This document shows, in pieces, positions 8,355 through 17,716 of a stretch of DNA of 64,000 bases. Position numbers and translations under genes: made by a program. The stretch comes from Massilia aquatica (GTDB lineage: Bacteria; Pseudomonadota; Gammaproteobacteria; Burkholderiales; Burkholderiaceae_D), in contig NZ_VVIW01000030.1 of the NCBI RefSeq assembly GCF_011682045.1, positions 1 to 64,000 on the forward strand. The letters are read 5' to 3'. The notes under the pieces were generated by a model. The model searched no databases and was not told the DNA's origin. It worked only from the letters and a program-made list of their open reading frames with translations. Position 1 is the first letter of the stretch. Every line of letters starts with the position of its first letter.

Positions 8355-9949
8355 GCAGATTGCTCCTGAAAAGGTAAGTACATATCGTGTCGGAAACGCA
8401 GGGTGCGCAGGAATTTGTCGACCGTGTCTTCCCACTGCGCAAACTCGGGGATGTCTCTGGGCCAGCCGTTTTCGTAGGCCTCGATGGCGCGCGGATCGAG
8501 CACCAGCGCCAGCGTGGCCATGCTGTAGCCGAGCGACCAGCTTTGCAGCGTGTTGGCCGCGCAGCCGGCCTGGATGCGGCTGACCACGGCCTTGGACAAG
8601 GCCAGCGGCCAGTTGCGCCTGGCATTCTTGGCGGCGTCGTCGAGCAGGTCGATCAGGCTCGAATGGGCGTGCATCCAGGCGGCCGGGGTGGCTTCGACCA
8701 AAGTGGCCAGCAAGTCGTCGGCGGCGTCCGGCGGCAGGGTGCCGAACAGGCTGAAGAAGTCGCGCGGCATGTGGGTGTGGATGCCGGACGATTTCAGGTA
8801 CAGGTCGAGGAAGGCGGTGAACCACGCATGCAGGCTGGCATCGTAGCCGGCTTGCAGGCTGCGCTGCAGCGCGCTCGACCAGCCGAGCAGTAAAGTATGT
8901 TTGAACTCGCTGCCCATGGCCAGGGTCAGACAGGTACGCGGCGAGGCGTCGAAGCTGGCCGACCAGTGCGTCGGCGGAACGGCCGCCAGAATATCGACCA
9001 CCCAGCTCGATTTTTCACCCATGGCGGGGTACAGGCCGGCGCCGACGCCGTCGCGCTGCATGCTTTTGTCGCGTTCTTGCGGTACCTCGACCAGCAGGTG
9101 GCTGGTGCCGCCGTTGCGTTCGAGGCGCAGCAGCGGCTTGGCGCGCGCCAGCATGCGCTGCGCCAGTTGCGAGCCGGGCAGGCCGGCCAGCAGGCGCTGG
9201 GCCACGCTGCGCACTTCCTTGCGCTTGTCGTCGAGCGCGCTTTCGAGAAAGGCTTCGTCGGCCAGGCTCAGGCCGACGGAGAGGCAGCCGAGCAGGGTGG
9301 CGCGGTGGTCCGGCGTTTCGCTGGCCCAGGTCGCTTGCAGGGCTTGCACGGCGGCGCCCGGGTCACTGGCGCGCATGTCGCGCAGGGCGTGGGCGCGCTG
9401 TTCGATATTGCCGTCTTCCCACAAGGCGTTGATGTCATCGGTGTCGGCGCCAACCCAGTTCCAGTCGGGATTCTGCTTGGCCAGCCAGTGCCCGCGCGTG
9501 CCCAGCACGCCTTCGATCAGGCTGCGCAAAGGGCGCTGCGCGGTGCCCATGTCCAGCACGCCGGGCAGCAGGCGCGGCGGCAGGCGGCATTGATGGGCGT
9601 TGGCCAGGCGCAGCCACTCGGGGCGAACTTGCGGATATTCATCGAGCAGCAGCAGCGCCAGCGCCTTTTCGGCCTGCGCCGGGCAGGGGCGCAAGGCATC
9701 GCTGTCGCAGGACGGCGTTGCCGGCGCGGCTTGCGCGGCGCTGCCGGGCTGGTAGCCGGCGCGCTGCCACAGGCAATGGGCGGCCAGCGCGAGCCACAGG
9801 TTCGCCTCTTGCGGTGCCGTGTTCGCGCCGGGACGGCCGCGCACGCCCTCGCGCAGGTCGGGCGGCAAGTCGTCGTCGAAGCCGGGCGCGGCGCGCGAAG
9901 TGCCGATCTGCAGGGTTTGATGGATTTTTATCGGGAGCGGGGAACTCAT
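8351..9949 (-). CDS. DUF5691 family protein
   Basis: The 532-residue, mostly helical protein has no signal peptide or membrane segment. Its middle contains a HEAT-like stretch (ALRDMRASDPGAAVQAL, ESALDDKRKEVRSVAQRLL), consistent with an alpha-solenoid scaffold. The C-terminal third has a long Trp-rich helical region. Placement beside SWIM and MoxR genes and the length fit DUF5691. The start overlaps the SWIM gene by 4 bases and its stop overlaps the MoxR start by 4 bases, which implies translational coupling. Function is unknown; a scaffold role in the MoxR/VWA complex is a guess. Confidence 0.75.
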   Translation of the reverse strand: MSSPLPIKIHQTLQIGTSRAAPGFDDDLPPDLREGVRGRPGANTAPQEANLWLALAAHCLWQRAGYQPGSAAQAAPATPSCDSDALRPCPAQAEKALALLLLDEYPQVRPEWLRLANAHQCRLPPRLLPGVLDMGTAQRPLRSLIEGVLGTRGHWLAKQNPDWNWVGADTDDINALWEDGNIEQRAHALRDMRASDPGAAVQALQATWASETPDHRATLLGCLSVGLSLADEAFLESALDDKRKEVRSVAQRLLAGLPGSQLAQRMLARAKPLLRLERNGGTSHLLVEVPQERDKSMQRDGVGAGLYPAMGEKSSWVVDILAAVPPTHWSASFDASPRTCLTLAMGSEFKHTLLLGWSSALQRSLQAGYDASLHAWFTAFLDLYLKSSGIHTHMPRDFFSLFGTLPPDAADDLLATLVEATPAAWMHAHSSLIDLLDDAAKNARRNWPLALSKAVVSRIQAGCAANTLQSWSLGYSMATLALVLDPRAIEAYENGWPRDIPEFAQWEDTVDKFLRTLRFRHDMYLPFQEQSA

Positions 9950-11301
9950 GCTACGGTCTCATTGTCAAAATGATGCAAGCGGCCTTCGGTGAACACGCTG
10001 AGCGGGACGATGGCGTGGCCGTCCCACTCGCCGATCACCGTGACCGGGTGGCCGCCGCTGAGCGCGAGCAGCGGCCACAGGTGGCGAAAGCCTGGGTGCA
10101 GCGGCAGTATGCGGCCATCGGCGCCGGCAAGGTGGGGCGCTGTTCCTGCGTGCGGCACCATGGCGTCGAGCAGCAACGGAAAGCGCTCAAGAAAGGGGTT
10201 GCGCGCCAGCGCGCCGGCGTAAGCGGCCAGCGCGGCGTCCAGGGTGGGGGCCGGGGCCAGCGTGGTGTCGAGCGTGCCGAAGGCGTCCTGCTGCCTGATC
10301 AGGGCGCGCAGCGGGTAAGCGCCGTGGTAGAAGCACAGTTCGCCGTCGAACTGGGTGCCCGGCGCCAGCACCTTGTCGTAGCCCAGGCTGCCGGCGGCGT
10401 ATTGCAAGATCATGGCCCAGCGCCCGCTCGCTTGCCCGCGCAGCCAGGTCGTGCGGGCGCGCACGCGTTCGTTGTCGCCGGTGTGCTGGGCCAGCACTTG
10501 CCAGCGGTCCTGCACGCCGGCCTGGGCCAGTACGTCCTCCTGGCTGATGTTCCAGCCGACCAGGGAGCGCACGTCGCTTTGCAGTTCCGGCGTCAGGTCC
10601 GGCAGGCGACTGCACGCGGTGCAGAGCAGGTAGATCGAGGCCAGCTCGCGCGCCAGCCGGGTTTCCCAGTTTGGCAGGCTGGTATCGAACGCCATGCCGC
10701 TGGCGCGGCGCAGGCGCGCAGCCAGGCCGGCGGCCTGAGCGTCGACCATGCGGGCGGCAATGTCGTTCCAGAACCCGGGGCCGCGTGCGCGCAGGGTCGA
10801 CAGGCCCTCGCGCGCCAGGTCTTCCAGCCAGGTTTGCAGCTCGACGATGCCGGCTGCAACCTTGCTGTCGCGCTTTCCCTCGCGCTTTTGTGCGGCGGCG
10901 GCCAGGGCCGCGGCTTGTTCGGGCGTGGCGGCGGCGGCTTTGTCGGCAGCGCTTTGCTGCTTCTTTTCGCTGCGCTGCTGGCGGCTGTCGAGCCAGTCGC
11001 TGACCCACTGCGGCGCGTCTGCTGCGGCGAACAGCGCGCCGTTGGCGGCCAGTAGCAGGTACAGGCCGATGCCGTGCTTGCACGGAAACTTGCGGCTGGG
11101 GCAAGAGCACTTGAAAGCAGGCTCGTCGAGGTCGATCTGGGTGCGGTAGGGAACTTTGCCGCTGCCCTGGCATTCGCCCCACACGGCGCTGTCGGTCCGG
11201 CCCAGGTTGCTCCACTTGGCGGGTCCGGCCAGCTGGCTGCCGGCGTTGGCGGAACTCGCATCGGGCGCCAGTGCGAGGATTTGATCGGCGTTCAAAGTCA
11301 T
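9946..11301 (-). CDS. SWIM zinc finger protein
   Basis: The protein has 451 residues from the ATG at 11301; a TTG at 11325 would add eight residues and neither has a clear Shine-Dalgarno sequence. The SWIM motif CxCx(n)CxH is visible as KCSCPSRKFPCKHGIGLYL near residue 67. SWIM fingers bind DNA or protein. The C-terminal two thirds are helical with a Trp-containing conserved tail and resemble no catalytic family that I recognise. It is the first gene of the five-gene minus-strand operon and could recognise its target or substrate. Confidence 0.85.
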   Translation of the reverse strand: MTLNADQILALAPDASSANAGSQLAGPAKWSNLGRTDSAVWGECQGSGKVPYRTQIDLDEPAFKCSCPSRKFPCKHGIGLYLLLAANGALFAAADAPQWVSDWLDSRQQRSEKKQQSAADKAAAATPEQAAALAAAAQKREGKRDSKVAAGIVELQTWLEDLAREGLSTLRARGPGFWNDIAARMVDAQAAGLAARLRRASGMAFDTSLPNWETRLARELASIYLLCTACSRLPDLTPELQSDVRSLVGWNISQEDVLAQAGVQDRWQVLAQHTGDNERVRARTTWLRGQASGRWAMILQYAAGSLGYDKVLAPGTQFDGELCFYHGAYPLRALIRQQDAFGTLDTTLAPAPTLDAALAAYAGALARNPFLERFPLLLDAMVPHAGTAPHLAGADGRILPLHPGFRHLWPLLALSGGHPVTVIGEWDGHAIVPLSVFTEGRLHHFDNETVA

Positions 11302-11638
11302 GGAGGGAACAATGCCCGCGGCCAAAGACCGTTGGTAAATGATTAAAGTTAGTAAGTTAACCGTTGGTGGCCATTTTGGGAAGTCCTTTTTTGCCGAAGT
11401 GGGCCGTCAGTCATGCCAGCGCCGGATGTGGTGGGCGTAGCGCTGGCGCCTGGCTGCGGAGCGGCGACCGGGCCCGGGCGGCTGTGCTTGGTTACGCGCG
11501 GCGGCGTTGACGAGGAAGAATCGGATCTGGGGATGGCGACCGGCATTGATCCGCTCGAGCCAGGCCGGGCCGTACGCGGCTGCCGGCTGCCAGGCCGGCC
11601 GATTCCGGCCTGGCAGCGCGTGGCGGCGCGGCGCGTCG
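11302..11638. other. 337-base gap between the SWIM operon and the haloperoxidase gene
   Basis: I see no supported gene here. It must contain the operon promoter (AT-rich stretch 11336-11365) and a hairpin at 11586-11617. The overlapping short frames have Arg/Pro-rich compositions typical of GC-rich noncoding reading. Confidence 0.5.
11586..11617 (-). terminator. Perfect 13-bp hairpin downstream of the haloperoxidase gene
   Basis: GCTGCCAGGCCGG and its exact complement flank a 6-base loop, 22 bases past the haloperoxidase stop codon on the minus strand. No T-run follows. Confidence 0.55.
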
Positions 11639-13138
11639 TCAGGCGTTGCCGCTCCAGAGCGCGCGTGCGCGTGCAAACGCTGTGGCGCCCACCTGGTTGC
11701 CGAGCGAGCGGCCGTCATCGCTGGCACGCTCGAAGTGGATGCCCGTATATACACGCGACGCGCTGGCCTCGATGACGGCGTCGGTAAAGGTTTCCCAGGC
11801 AAGCGTGACGGGCGCCGTGGGCAGGCCGGGATCGATCAGCAGCGAGCGTGCCTGGATGGTGACCGCGTGCCTGAACAAATCGCTGCCGGTAAAGCGCCGC
11901 AGTACTTCGGCCGAGGCCGCGCTGAAGGTGCTGTGTCCGGAAACATGGTCGGGAAAGGCCGGTGTCGGTGCGCTCGGCAGCTGGAAGGGCATCCAGGCCT
12001 CGCCGGGGACCGGCCGCAGGCCGCCGGCCGGGCCTTCGGGGCCGAAGCTTTGAACGATGCGCCCGTTGAACAGGTAGCGGATCGCGGTGATCGGGCGGGC
12101 TGAATCGTAGGCACGCTTGGCGTCCCAGGCGGCAATGCTGGCATCGAATACGGCATTGGTGAGCGCGAAAAACAGTTTCACGTCGTCATCGTCGGTGTAG
12201 CCCTTGCGCGCCGATATCAACTGGGCAAAGCGGCACCAGTACGAGCCGGGCAATTCGCCGCTGGCGCCGCCGGCCCAGAAGTCGCCGATGACCTTCTGGC
12301 GCTCGGTCAGGGTGGCCTGGATTTGAACGATCTCGGTTGCCTGGTCGACAAATTCCTGGGTGCCGAAGGCGGCAGGCGGGGGCGGGCGGAACTGGCTCCC
12401 CGAGGTCAGCGCGAACGGCTGCAGCGTGCCCCAGAACGGGGTGAGAAAGCTCTGGGTGCGGCGCACGCCGGCGGCGTCGTTGAACGAGAGTGGCTGCCAG
12501 CGGTCGGGGAAGACGATGCCGCTGCGCGGCGTGGGCTGGATGACCAGCAGGGGCGGATTGCGCGCCAGGTAGCCGCTGTAGTCGGCGAACGGGGTGCCGC
12601 CGGGCGCCATCGTGCCTGCCTGGTTGGCGCCATCGTCGCGGCGCTTGTCGAGCACCGCCTGGGCGGCGATGGTGCCCAGGCGGGGTGCGGTGGCGCTGTT
12701 GTTGTAGGCGTCGATCGGGCGGCTGCCGAGCGTGATGAGGTAGGCGGTGAAGGCGGCTTGCTGGCCGGGAAACTGATCGAGCAGGGCGGCATAGGCGGCA
12801 AAGCTCATGGCCCTCGCCTTGTTGGCCGCCGTGCGCTCCACGGCCGGCCTGCGCAACTGCGCGCCCAGGCACTGTCCGAGTGCGGCATTGTCGTAGGCGG
12901 CCCAGGCTTCGTACATGGCGCTGTGAACAATCGCGACCGCGCGCGCGGCCATGGGAGGCGCCATGCGCGTGGTGCGCACGGCCTCAAGCGCCTGGTTGTT
13001 CCAGCCGGTGACCGTGCCCTCTTGGGTCGGCTCCGGTGGTGGTGGCGAAGGAGGTGGGTTGTGCGAGCCGCCGCAGGCCGTGAGCGCATTGCCGATGGCG
13101 GCAGCGCCGCCGGCCGCCAGGAAGGTGCGTCGTTTCAT
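11639..13138 (-). CDS. Vanadium-dependent haloperoxidase / PAP2-type phosphatase family protein
   Basis: The 499-residue protein starts at MKRRTFLAAGG, with a twin-arginine-like leader and an ACGG lipobox candidate, followed by a Pro-rich linker. The C-terminal half contains the acid-phosphatase/haloperoxidase active-site set: K and RP in KRAYDSARP, SGH in HVSGHSTFS, and R with H in SRVYTGIHF. These residues bind vanadate or phosphate. The length and spacing fit bacterial vanadium haloperoxidases, but halide preference or plain phosphatase activity cannot be read from sequence. An exported, cell-surface location is likely. It is monocistronic, with a hairpin after the stop. Confidence 0.85.
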   Translation of the reverse strand: MKRRTFLAAGGAAAIGNALTACGGSHNPPPSPPPPEPTQEGTVTGWNNQALEAVRTTRMAPPMAARAVAIVHSAMYEAWAAYDNAALGQCLGAQLRRPAVERTAANKARAMSFAAYAALLDQFPGQQAAFTAYLITLGSRPIDAYNNSATAPRLGTIAAQAVLDKRRDDGANQAGTMAPGGTPFADYSGYLARNPPLLVIQPTPRSGIVFPDRWQPLSFNDAAGVRRTQSFLTPFWGTLQPFALTSGSQFRPPPPAAFGTQEFVDQATEIVQIQATLTERQKVIGDFWAGGASGELPGSYWCRFAQLISARKGYTDDDDVKLFFALTNAVFDASIAAWDAKRAYDSARPITAIRYLFNGRIVQSFGPEGPAGGLRPVPGEAWMPFQLPSAPTPAFPDHVSGHSTFSAASAEVLRRFTGSDLFRHAVTIQARSLLIDPGLPTAPVTLAWETFTDAVIEASASRVYTGIHFERASDDGRSLGNQVGATAFARARALWSGNA

Positions 13139-13446
13139 GGTGTGTTCCCTGTGAGGTGGCTTCCGGCCGGGAAGCGCGGGGATGCCCGCAGGGTGGTCCG
13201 CGGTCGTGGGGGCATACGTGCGGACGATAGCCCGCCGCCGCCGCATGGGTGTTGCGGTGACTCAGGCGCGGACCTGCAGTCGTATCATTGGTGAGGCGCT
13301 GCCCGGAACAGGCCGCAGACGTCTGTCCCTGAGAATATGGCCCCAGGGCAAAATATGGTGCGGGCATGATGAAATCCGCGACGCTTTGATTCAGCGTGCA
13401 AGGCGACGCTGTAAAATACTTCTCTTTACCTACGCATACCATTCCC
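13139..13446. other. 308-base divergent intergenic region haloperoxidase / gltX
   Basis: No gene is supported. A TAAAAT at 13412-13417 about 30 bases before the gltX ATG is a plausible -10, but no matching -35 at standard spacing is seen. Confidence 0.4.
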
Positions 13447-14841
13447 ATGACCGTCGTCCGCACCCGTTTTGCCCCCAGCCCAACCGGCTACCTCCACCTT
13501 GGCGGCGCCCGCACCGCACTCTACAGCTGGGCGTACGCCCGCCACTTCGGCGGCACCTTCGTCCTGCGTATCGAAGATACCGACGTCGAGCGTTCCACGC
13601 CGGAAGCGGTGCAGGCCATCATCGAGGGCATGCAGTGGCTCGGCCTGTCGCACGACGAAGGCCCGTTCTATCAGATGCAGCGCATGGACCGCTACCGCGA
13701 GGTGCTGGCGCAGATGCTGGAAGCCGGCACCGCCTACCACTGCTATTCCTCGAAAGAAGAAGTCGACGCCATGCGCGAGCGCTTCACGGCCGCTGGCGAA
13801 AAGCCGCGCTACGACGGCACCTGGCGTCCGGAGCCGGGCAAGACCCTGCCTGTGGTACCGGCCGAGCGCGAGCCCGTGGTGCGCTTCAAGAATCCGCTCG
13901 ACGGCGACGTCACCTGGGACGATGTGGTCAAGGGAACGATCACGATTTCCAACAAGGAACTGGACGACCTCGTGATCGCTCGTCCGGGCGGCGTGCCGAC
14001 CTATAACTTCTGCGTCGCGGTCGACGACTGGGACATGCAGATCACCCACGTGCTGCGCGGCGACGACCACGTTAATAACACCCCGCGCCAGATCAATATC
14101 CTGCGCGCGATCGGCGCGCCGCTGCCGCAGTACGGACATTTGCCGATGATCCTCGACCATGAAGGCAAGAAACTGTCCAAGCGCACCTCGGCCGTGAGCG
14201 TCATGGATTACCCCGCCAAAGGTATCTTGCCGGAAGCGATGTTGAACTACCTGGCGCGCCTGGGCTGGAGCCATGGCGATGACGAGATCTTTTCAATGGA
14301 GCAGTTCTGCGCCTGGTTCAATACCGATCACCTGACCAGCTCGGCTGCACAGTTCGACCTGGAAAAGCTGGCCTGGCTCAACAACCGTTATATCAAGCAG
14401 GCCGACAACACCCGCCTGGCCGCGCTGGCGCGTCCGCTGATGGAAGCGCAGGGCGCCCGGTTCGACGGCGCACCCGACCTGGCGGCCGCACTGGCGCTGA
14501 TGAAGGACCGCACCAACACGGTGAACGAACTGGCCGATGCCGCCATGCTGTTCTACCGCGCGCCGCAGCCGGACGCGGCCTTGATGACCCAGCACCTGAC
14601 CGATGCCGTCAAGCCGGCGCTGGCCCAGTTCGCCGAGCGTTGCGCCACGGTCGAGTGGACCCGCGAAGCGCTGGCCGCAATGATCAAGGAGGTGCTTGCT
14701 GCTAACACGATCAAGATGCCAGTACTGGCGATGCCGCTGCGCCTCTTGCTCACTGGCCAGTTGCAAACACCGGCCATCGATGCGGTGCTGGTGCTGCTGG
14801 GACGCGAGCTGGTTCTGTCGCGCCTGAACGCTGCCGTATAA
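13447..14841 (+). CDS. gltX: Glutamate--tRNA ligase
   Basis: The 464-residue class I synthetase charges tRNA-Glu in the cytoplasm. The start at 13447 gives [20 protein letters not shown], in which the HIGH-type signature is HLGG within [11 protein letters not shown]; an upstream frame extension to 13396 is not needed. The KMSKS-type loop appears as KKLSKRT near residue 241. The length is standard for GltX. The gene is followed 64 bases later by a tRNA cluster containing three identical copies of its own substrate tRNA-Glu. Confidence 0.97.
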   Translation: MTVVRTRFAPSPTGYLHLGGARTALYSWAYARHFGGTFVLRIEDTDVERSTPEAVQAIIEGMQWLGLSHDEGPFYQMQRMDRYREVLAQMLEAGTAYHCYSSKEEVDAMRERFTAAGEKPRYDGTWRPEPGKTLPVVPAEREPVVRFKNPLDGDVTWDDVVKGTITISNKELDDLVIARPGGVPTYNFCVAVDDWDMQITHVLRGDDHVNNTPRQINILRAIGAPLPQYGHLPMILDHEGKKLSKRTSAVSVMDYPAKGILPEAMLNYLARLGWSHGDDEIFSMEQFCAWFNTDHLTSSAAQFDLEKLAWLNNRYIKQADNTRLAALARPLMEAQGARFDGAPDLAAALALMKDRTNTVNELADAAMLFYRAPQPDAALMTQHLTDAVKPALAQFAERCATVEWTREALAAMIKEVLAANTIKMPVLAMPLRLLLTGQLQTPAIDAVLVLLGRELVLSRLNAAV

Positions 14842-14859
14842 ATTGTTTTTCCCGGGGCT

Positions 14860-14887
14860 TTGCATATTGCAAGCCCTAGTATATAAT
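14860..14887 (+). promoter_or_regulatory. Promoter of the tRNA cluster
   Basis: TTGCAT (14860-14865) and a consensus TATAAT (14882-14887) are separated by 16 bases and lie 18 bases before tRNA-Ala, a layout expected for a stable-RNA promoter. Confidence 0.7.
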
Positions 14888-14905
14888 TCTGCTTCTTCGA
14901 CGGAC

Positions 14906-14981
<76 letters not shown>

Positions 14982-15011
14982 CTAATCGAAGTAGTTGTGC
15001 GTAGTAGATTG

Positions 15012-15031
15012 CAGATAGATGCCACTATCTG
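15012..15031 (+). other. Conserved hairpin in the Ala-Glu tRNA spacer (copy 1)
   Basis: CAGATAG and CTATCTG enclose a 6-base loop ending in TGCCA. The same hairpin with a compensatory pair change occurs at 15500-15519, suggesting a selected precursor-RNA structure. Confidence 0.6.
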
Positions 15032-15044
15032 ATTGCAGTACCGG

Positions 15045-15120
15045 GTCCCCATCGTCTAGAGGCCTAGGACATCACCCTTTCACGGTGAGTACAGGGGTTC
15101 GAATCCCCTTGGGGACGCCA
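15045..15120 (+). tRNA. tRNA-Glu (TTC)
   Basis: A 76-base tRNA with GTCCCCA/TGGGGAC acceptor pairing, anticodon TTC in the loop CTTTCAC and encoded CCA. The three tRNA-Glu copies in this cluster are identical. Confidence 0.97.
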
Positions 15121-15185
15121 GGATTCGAGTAGTAAAAAGCAGTAAGATGCAGTATAATGCAGCCGCAGTTTAGTACCACTAAACG

Positions 15186-15207
15186 CCCTGACAAGTCAGG
15201 GTTTTTT
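15186..15207 (+). terminator. Rho-independent terminator after the first Ala-Glu tRNA pair
   Basis: CCCTGAC and GTCAGGG form a 7-bp stem with a 2-base loop, followed immediately by six T. Confidence 0.9.
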
Positions 15208-15259
15208 ATTGGTGCAGCAGGGCAGGTCAGGATGTAGAATACATCCAGGACAGATTTCT

Positions 15260-15335
15260 GTCCCCATCGTCTAGAGGCCTAGGACATCACCCTTTCACGG
15301 TGAGTACAGGGGTTCGAATCCCCTTGGGGACGCCA
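15260..15335 (+). tRNA. tRNA-Glu (TTC), second copy
   Basis: Identical to the copy at 15045, including the encoded CCA. It lies beyond the terminator at 15186, so it needs its own promoter or readthrough. Confidence 0.97.
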
Positions 15336-15400
15336 GTTTTACCAGAGGGTCGTGAAAACGGTTCTTTGTTATTCCAGCGCCGGGTAGTTCGCGTTACATG

Positions 15401-15476
<76 letters not shown>

Positions 15477-15499
15477 AGTTTTGATGTAGTCGTACATTG

Positions 15500-15519
15500 C
15501 AGGTAGTTGCCACTACCTG
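15500..15519 (+). other. Conserved hairpin in the Ala-Glu tRNA spacer (copy 2)
   Basis: CAGGTAG and CTACCTG with the same TGCCA-containing loop as copy 1. The A-T pair at the third position before the loop-distal end is replaced by G-C on both arms. Confidence 0.6.
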
Positions 15520-15531
15520 ACAACAGTTCAG

Positions 15532-15607
15532 GTCCCCATCGTCTAGAGGCCTAGGACATCACCCTTTCACGGTGAGTACAGGGGTTCGAATCCCCTTGGG
15601 GACGCCA
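15532..15607 (+). tRNA. tRNA-Glu (TTC), third copy
   Basis: Identical to the copies at 15045 and 15260; last tRNA of the cluster. Confidence 0.97.
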
Positions 15608-15615
15608 GTAAGAGC

Positions 15616-15639
15616 AAAAGCCGCCTTGTGCGGCTTTTT
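15616..15639 (+). terminator. Rho-independent terminator of the tRNA cluster
   Basis: AAAGCCGC and GCGGCTTT pair around a short loop and run into a T-stretch directly after the last tRNA. Confidence 0.85.
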
Positions 15640-15709
15640 GCATTGTGCGATCGATCGGGTGGCGATAGCGGCATACCTTTAGCGCGTCGGTCGCGACCTA
15701 GCGTTAGCG

Positions 15710-15733
15710 CGTCGTCCCCGCGCGGGGACGACG
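15710..15733. repeat. Perfect 24-bp GC-rich palindrome upstream of earP
   Basis: CGTCGTCCCCGC is followed immediately by its exact reverse complement, 47 bases before the earP ATG. Could be a protein-binding site or a cruciform-forming sequence; no T-run follows. Confidence 0.45.
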
Positions 15734-15780
15734 GCGCATAAGTTGATGGGCATTTCCAATATAGTCTCCGACAAAGTCAT

Positions 15781-16956
15781 ATGATCCAAGCTCAAAAGCC
15801 TCGGCTGACCCTCGCCCTGTTCTGCCGTGTCGTCGATAACTACGGCGATATCGGCATCTGCTGGCGCCTGGCGCGCCAACTTGAGCGCGAGCACGGTATC
15901 GCCGTCACCCTGTGGGTCGACGACCTGCACAGTTTCCGCCGTATTTGCCCCGATATCGACCCCGCTGGCGCGCGCCAGGAGGTCGACGGCGTGCTGGTGC
16001 GCCACTGGGCCGGCCAGGATGGCGTCTTCGCGCCTGCCGACATTGCCGACATCGTCATCGAATTTTTCGCTTGCGACATTCCGCCCGGTTACATCACGGC
16101 CATGGCCCGGTGCGACCCGCGTCCGGTCTGGTTCAACCTGGAAGGTTTGAGCGCCGAAGAGTGGGTCGAAGGCTGCCACACCTTGCCATCGTCCCATCCG
16201 CGCCTGCCGCTGACCAAGCATTTCTTCTTCCCCGGCTTCACCGCCAAAACCGGCGGTCTGATGCGCGAAGCCACGCTCGACGACGAACGCCGCCGGTTCC
16301 AGGCCGATCCCGCCACGATGGCGGATTTTCTCGGCCAGTTCGGCGTCACACCGCAGGAAATGGCATCGACCAAAGTCTCGCTGTTCTGCTACCCGCACGC
16401 GCCGGTGGCGCAGCTGTTCGCTGCCTGGCAGGGCGGGGCGCAAGCCATCACCTGCCTGGTGCCCGACGGGGTGGCAAAAGAAGCGGTGGAAACTTTTCTG
16501 CAAGCGCCTGCCGACCCCGGCGCCGTCCACACGCGCGGCGCGCTGACCGTGCGCGTATTGCCTTTTGTCGCCCAGCCCGATTACGACCGCCTGCTGTGGG
16601 CATGCGACCTGAACTTTGTGCGCGGCGAAGATTCCTTCGTGCGGGCGCAGTGGGCCGGCCGGCCGTTCATCTGGCATATCTACCCGCAAGATGAAAACTT
16701 GCATCACAAAAAGCTGCGCGCCTTCTTGCAACGCTACGCTACCGGGTCAGACAGCCTGTCCGCGCTGTCGCTGTGCTGGAACGGCGCGACGCCGCACGAT
16801 CCCGATCCGGCGCCGCTGTGGCCGCCGTTTCAGTCCGATTTGCCGGAAATGCATGCGCGAGCCGACGAATGGCAGCGCCAGATGTTGGCAAACGGCGACC
16901 TGACCAGTAATATGCTGATCTTTGCCTCTTCGCTTAGGTCATCGCACCCCGGATAA
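15781..16956 (+). CDS. earP: EF-P arginine rhamnosyltransferase
   Basis: The 391-residue GT-B-like enzyme transfers rhamnose from dTDP-rhamnose to Arg32 of elongation factor P in the cytoplasm. The N-terminus contains FCRVVDNYGDIGICWRLA with the two catalytic-region aspartates (D19 and D23, the equivalents of D13/D17 in characterised EarP). The C-terminal nucleotide-sugar region includes LNFVRGEDSFVRAQWAGRP and HIYPQ. It lies directly upstream of efp, the usual order, and that efp carries Arg at position 32. No strong Shine-Dalgarno sequence is visible. Confidence 0.96.
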   Translation: MIQAQKPRLTLALFCRVVDNYGDIGICWRLARQLEREHGIAVTLWVDDLHSFRRICPDIDPAGARQEVDGVLVRHWAGQDGVFAPADIADIVIEFFACDIPPGYITAMARCDPRPVWFNLEGLSAEEWVEGCHTLPSSHPRLPLTKHFFFPGFTAKTGGLMREATLDDERRRFQADPATMADFLGQFGVTPQEMASTKVSLFCYPHAPVAQLFAAWQGGAQAITCLVPDGVAKEAVETFLQAPADPGAVHTRGALTVRVLPFVAQPDYDRLLWACDLNFVRGEDSFVRAQWAGRPFIWHIYPQDENLHHKKLRAFLQRYATGSDSLSALSLCWNGATPHDPDPAPLWPPFQSDLPEMHARADEWQRQMLANGDLTSNMLIFASSLRSSHPG

Positions 16957-17074
16957 GGTACAATATTCGGTTAATTTCTAACGTATTTTTACCTCGATCA
17001 AACGTGAGCTTCCGGCGTCATGCCAGCAGGCGACAGATGATTTTTATGCAACCCACTTTTTACGTACACTCTTT

Positions 17075-17650
17075 ATGAAACCTGCAAAAGAAATTCGTGT
17101 TGGCAACATTATTATGGTCGACAGCAAGCCTATGATCGTGTTGCGTTCCGATGTCAACGGCTCGAGCCGCACGGGCTTCACTTACAAATGGAAGATGAAG
17201 AATCTTCTGAACAACAGCCCAATGGAAAACGTTTTCCGTGGCGACGACAAGTTCGACGTTGTGGTGCTGGACAAGAAGCCGGTAACCTACTCGTACTTCG
17301 CCGATCCGCTGTTCGTCTTCATGGATACTGAATACAACCAGTATGAAATCGAAGAAGAAAACCTGGGCGATGCACTGCATTACCTGAAAGACGGCATGGA
17401 ATGCGAAGCCGTGTTCTACGACGGCAAGGCTATCTCGGTCGAACTGCCAACCACGATCGCACGCAAGGTTGCTTACTCCGAGCCAGCAGTCAAAGGCAAC
17501 ACTTCGGGCAACGTCCTGAAAGAAGCCAAACTGGAAAACGCGATCGAAGCGCACAGCCACTCGGTCCAGGTGCCACTGTTCGTCAGCACCGACGACGTCA
17601 TCGAGATCGACACCCGCACCAACGAGTACAAGCGCGTCGTCCGTAACTGA
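17075..17650 (+). CDS. efp: Elongation factor P (Arg32 type)
   Basis: The 191-residue factor relieves ribosome stalling at polyproline stretches. The KOW-like N-domain has the loop NGSSRTGF in which Arg is residue 32, the substrate of EarP, rather than the lysine of EpmA-type organisms. OB domains follow and the C-terminal [10 protein letters not shown] is typical. The start is the ATG giving [18 protein letters not shown] at 16959-16964 may be the -10 of its own promoter. A strong terminator follows the stop codon. Confidence 0.97.
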   Translation: MKPAKEIRVGNIIMVDSKPMIVLRSDVNGSSRTGFTYKWKMKNLLNNSPMENVFRGDDKFDVVVLDKKPVTYSYFADPLFVFMDTEYNQYEIEEENLGDALHYLKDGMECEAVFYDGKAISVELPTTIARKVAYSEPAVKGNTSGNVLKEAKLENAIEAHSHSVQVPLFVSTDDVIEIDTRTNEYKRVVRN

Positions 17651-17670
17651 TCACGCCGCTGCTCCAAAAG

Positions 17671-17700
17671 AAACGCTGCCTCATGGGCAGCGTTTTTTTT
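17671..17700. terminator. Terminator between efp and the tssQ-like gene
   Basis: AACGCTGCC and GGCAGCGTT with a 5-base loop, followed by eight T on the plus strand and preceded by A-rich sequence. It may work for both convergent genes. Confidence 0.9.
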
Positions 17701-17716
17701 CGTCGGTATGCAATGA

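Noticed and set aside
15151-15160. TATAAT at 15153 as a promoter for the second tRNA-Glu
   Set aside because: No -35 at usual spacing and a strong terminator lies between it and the tRNA.
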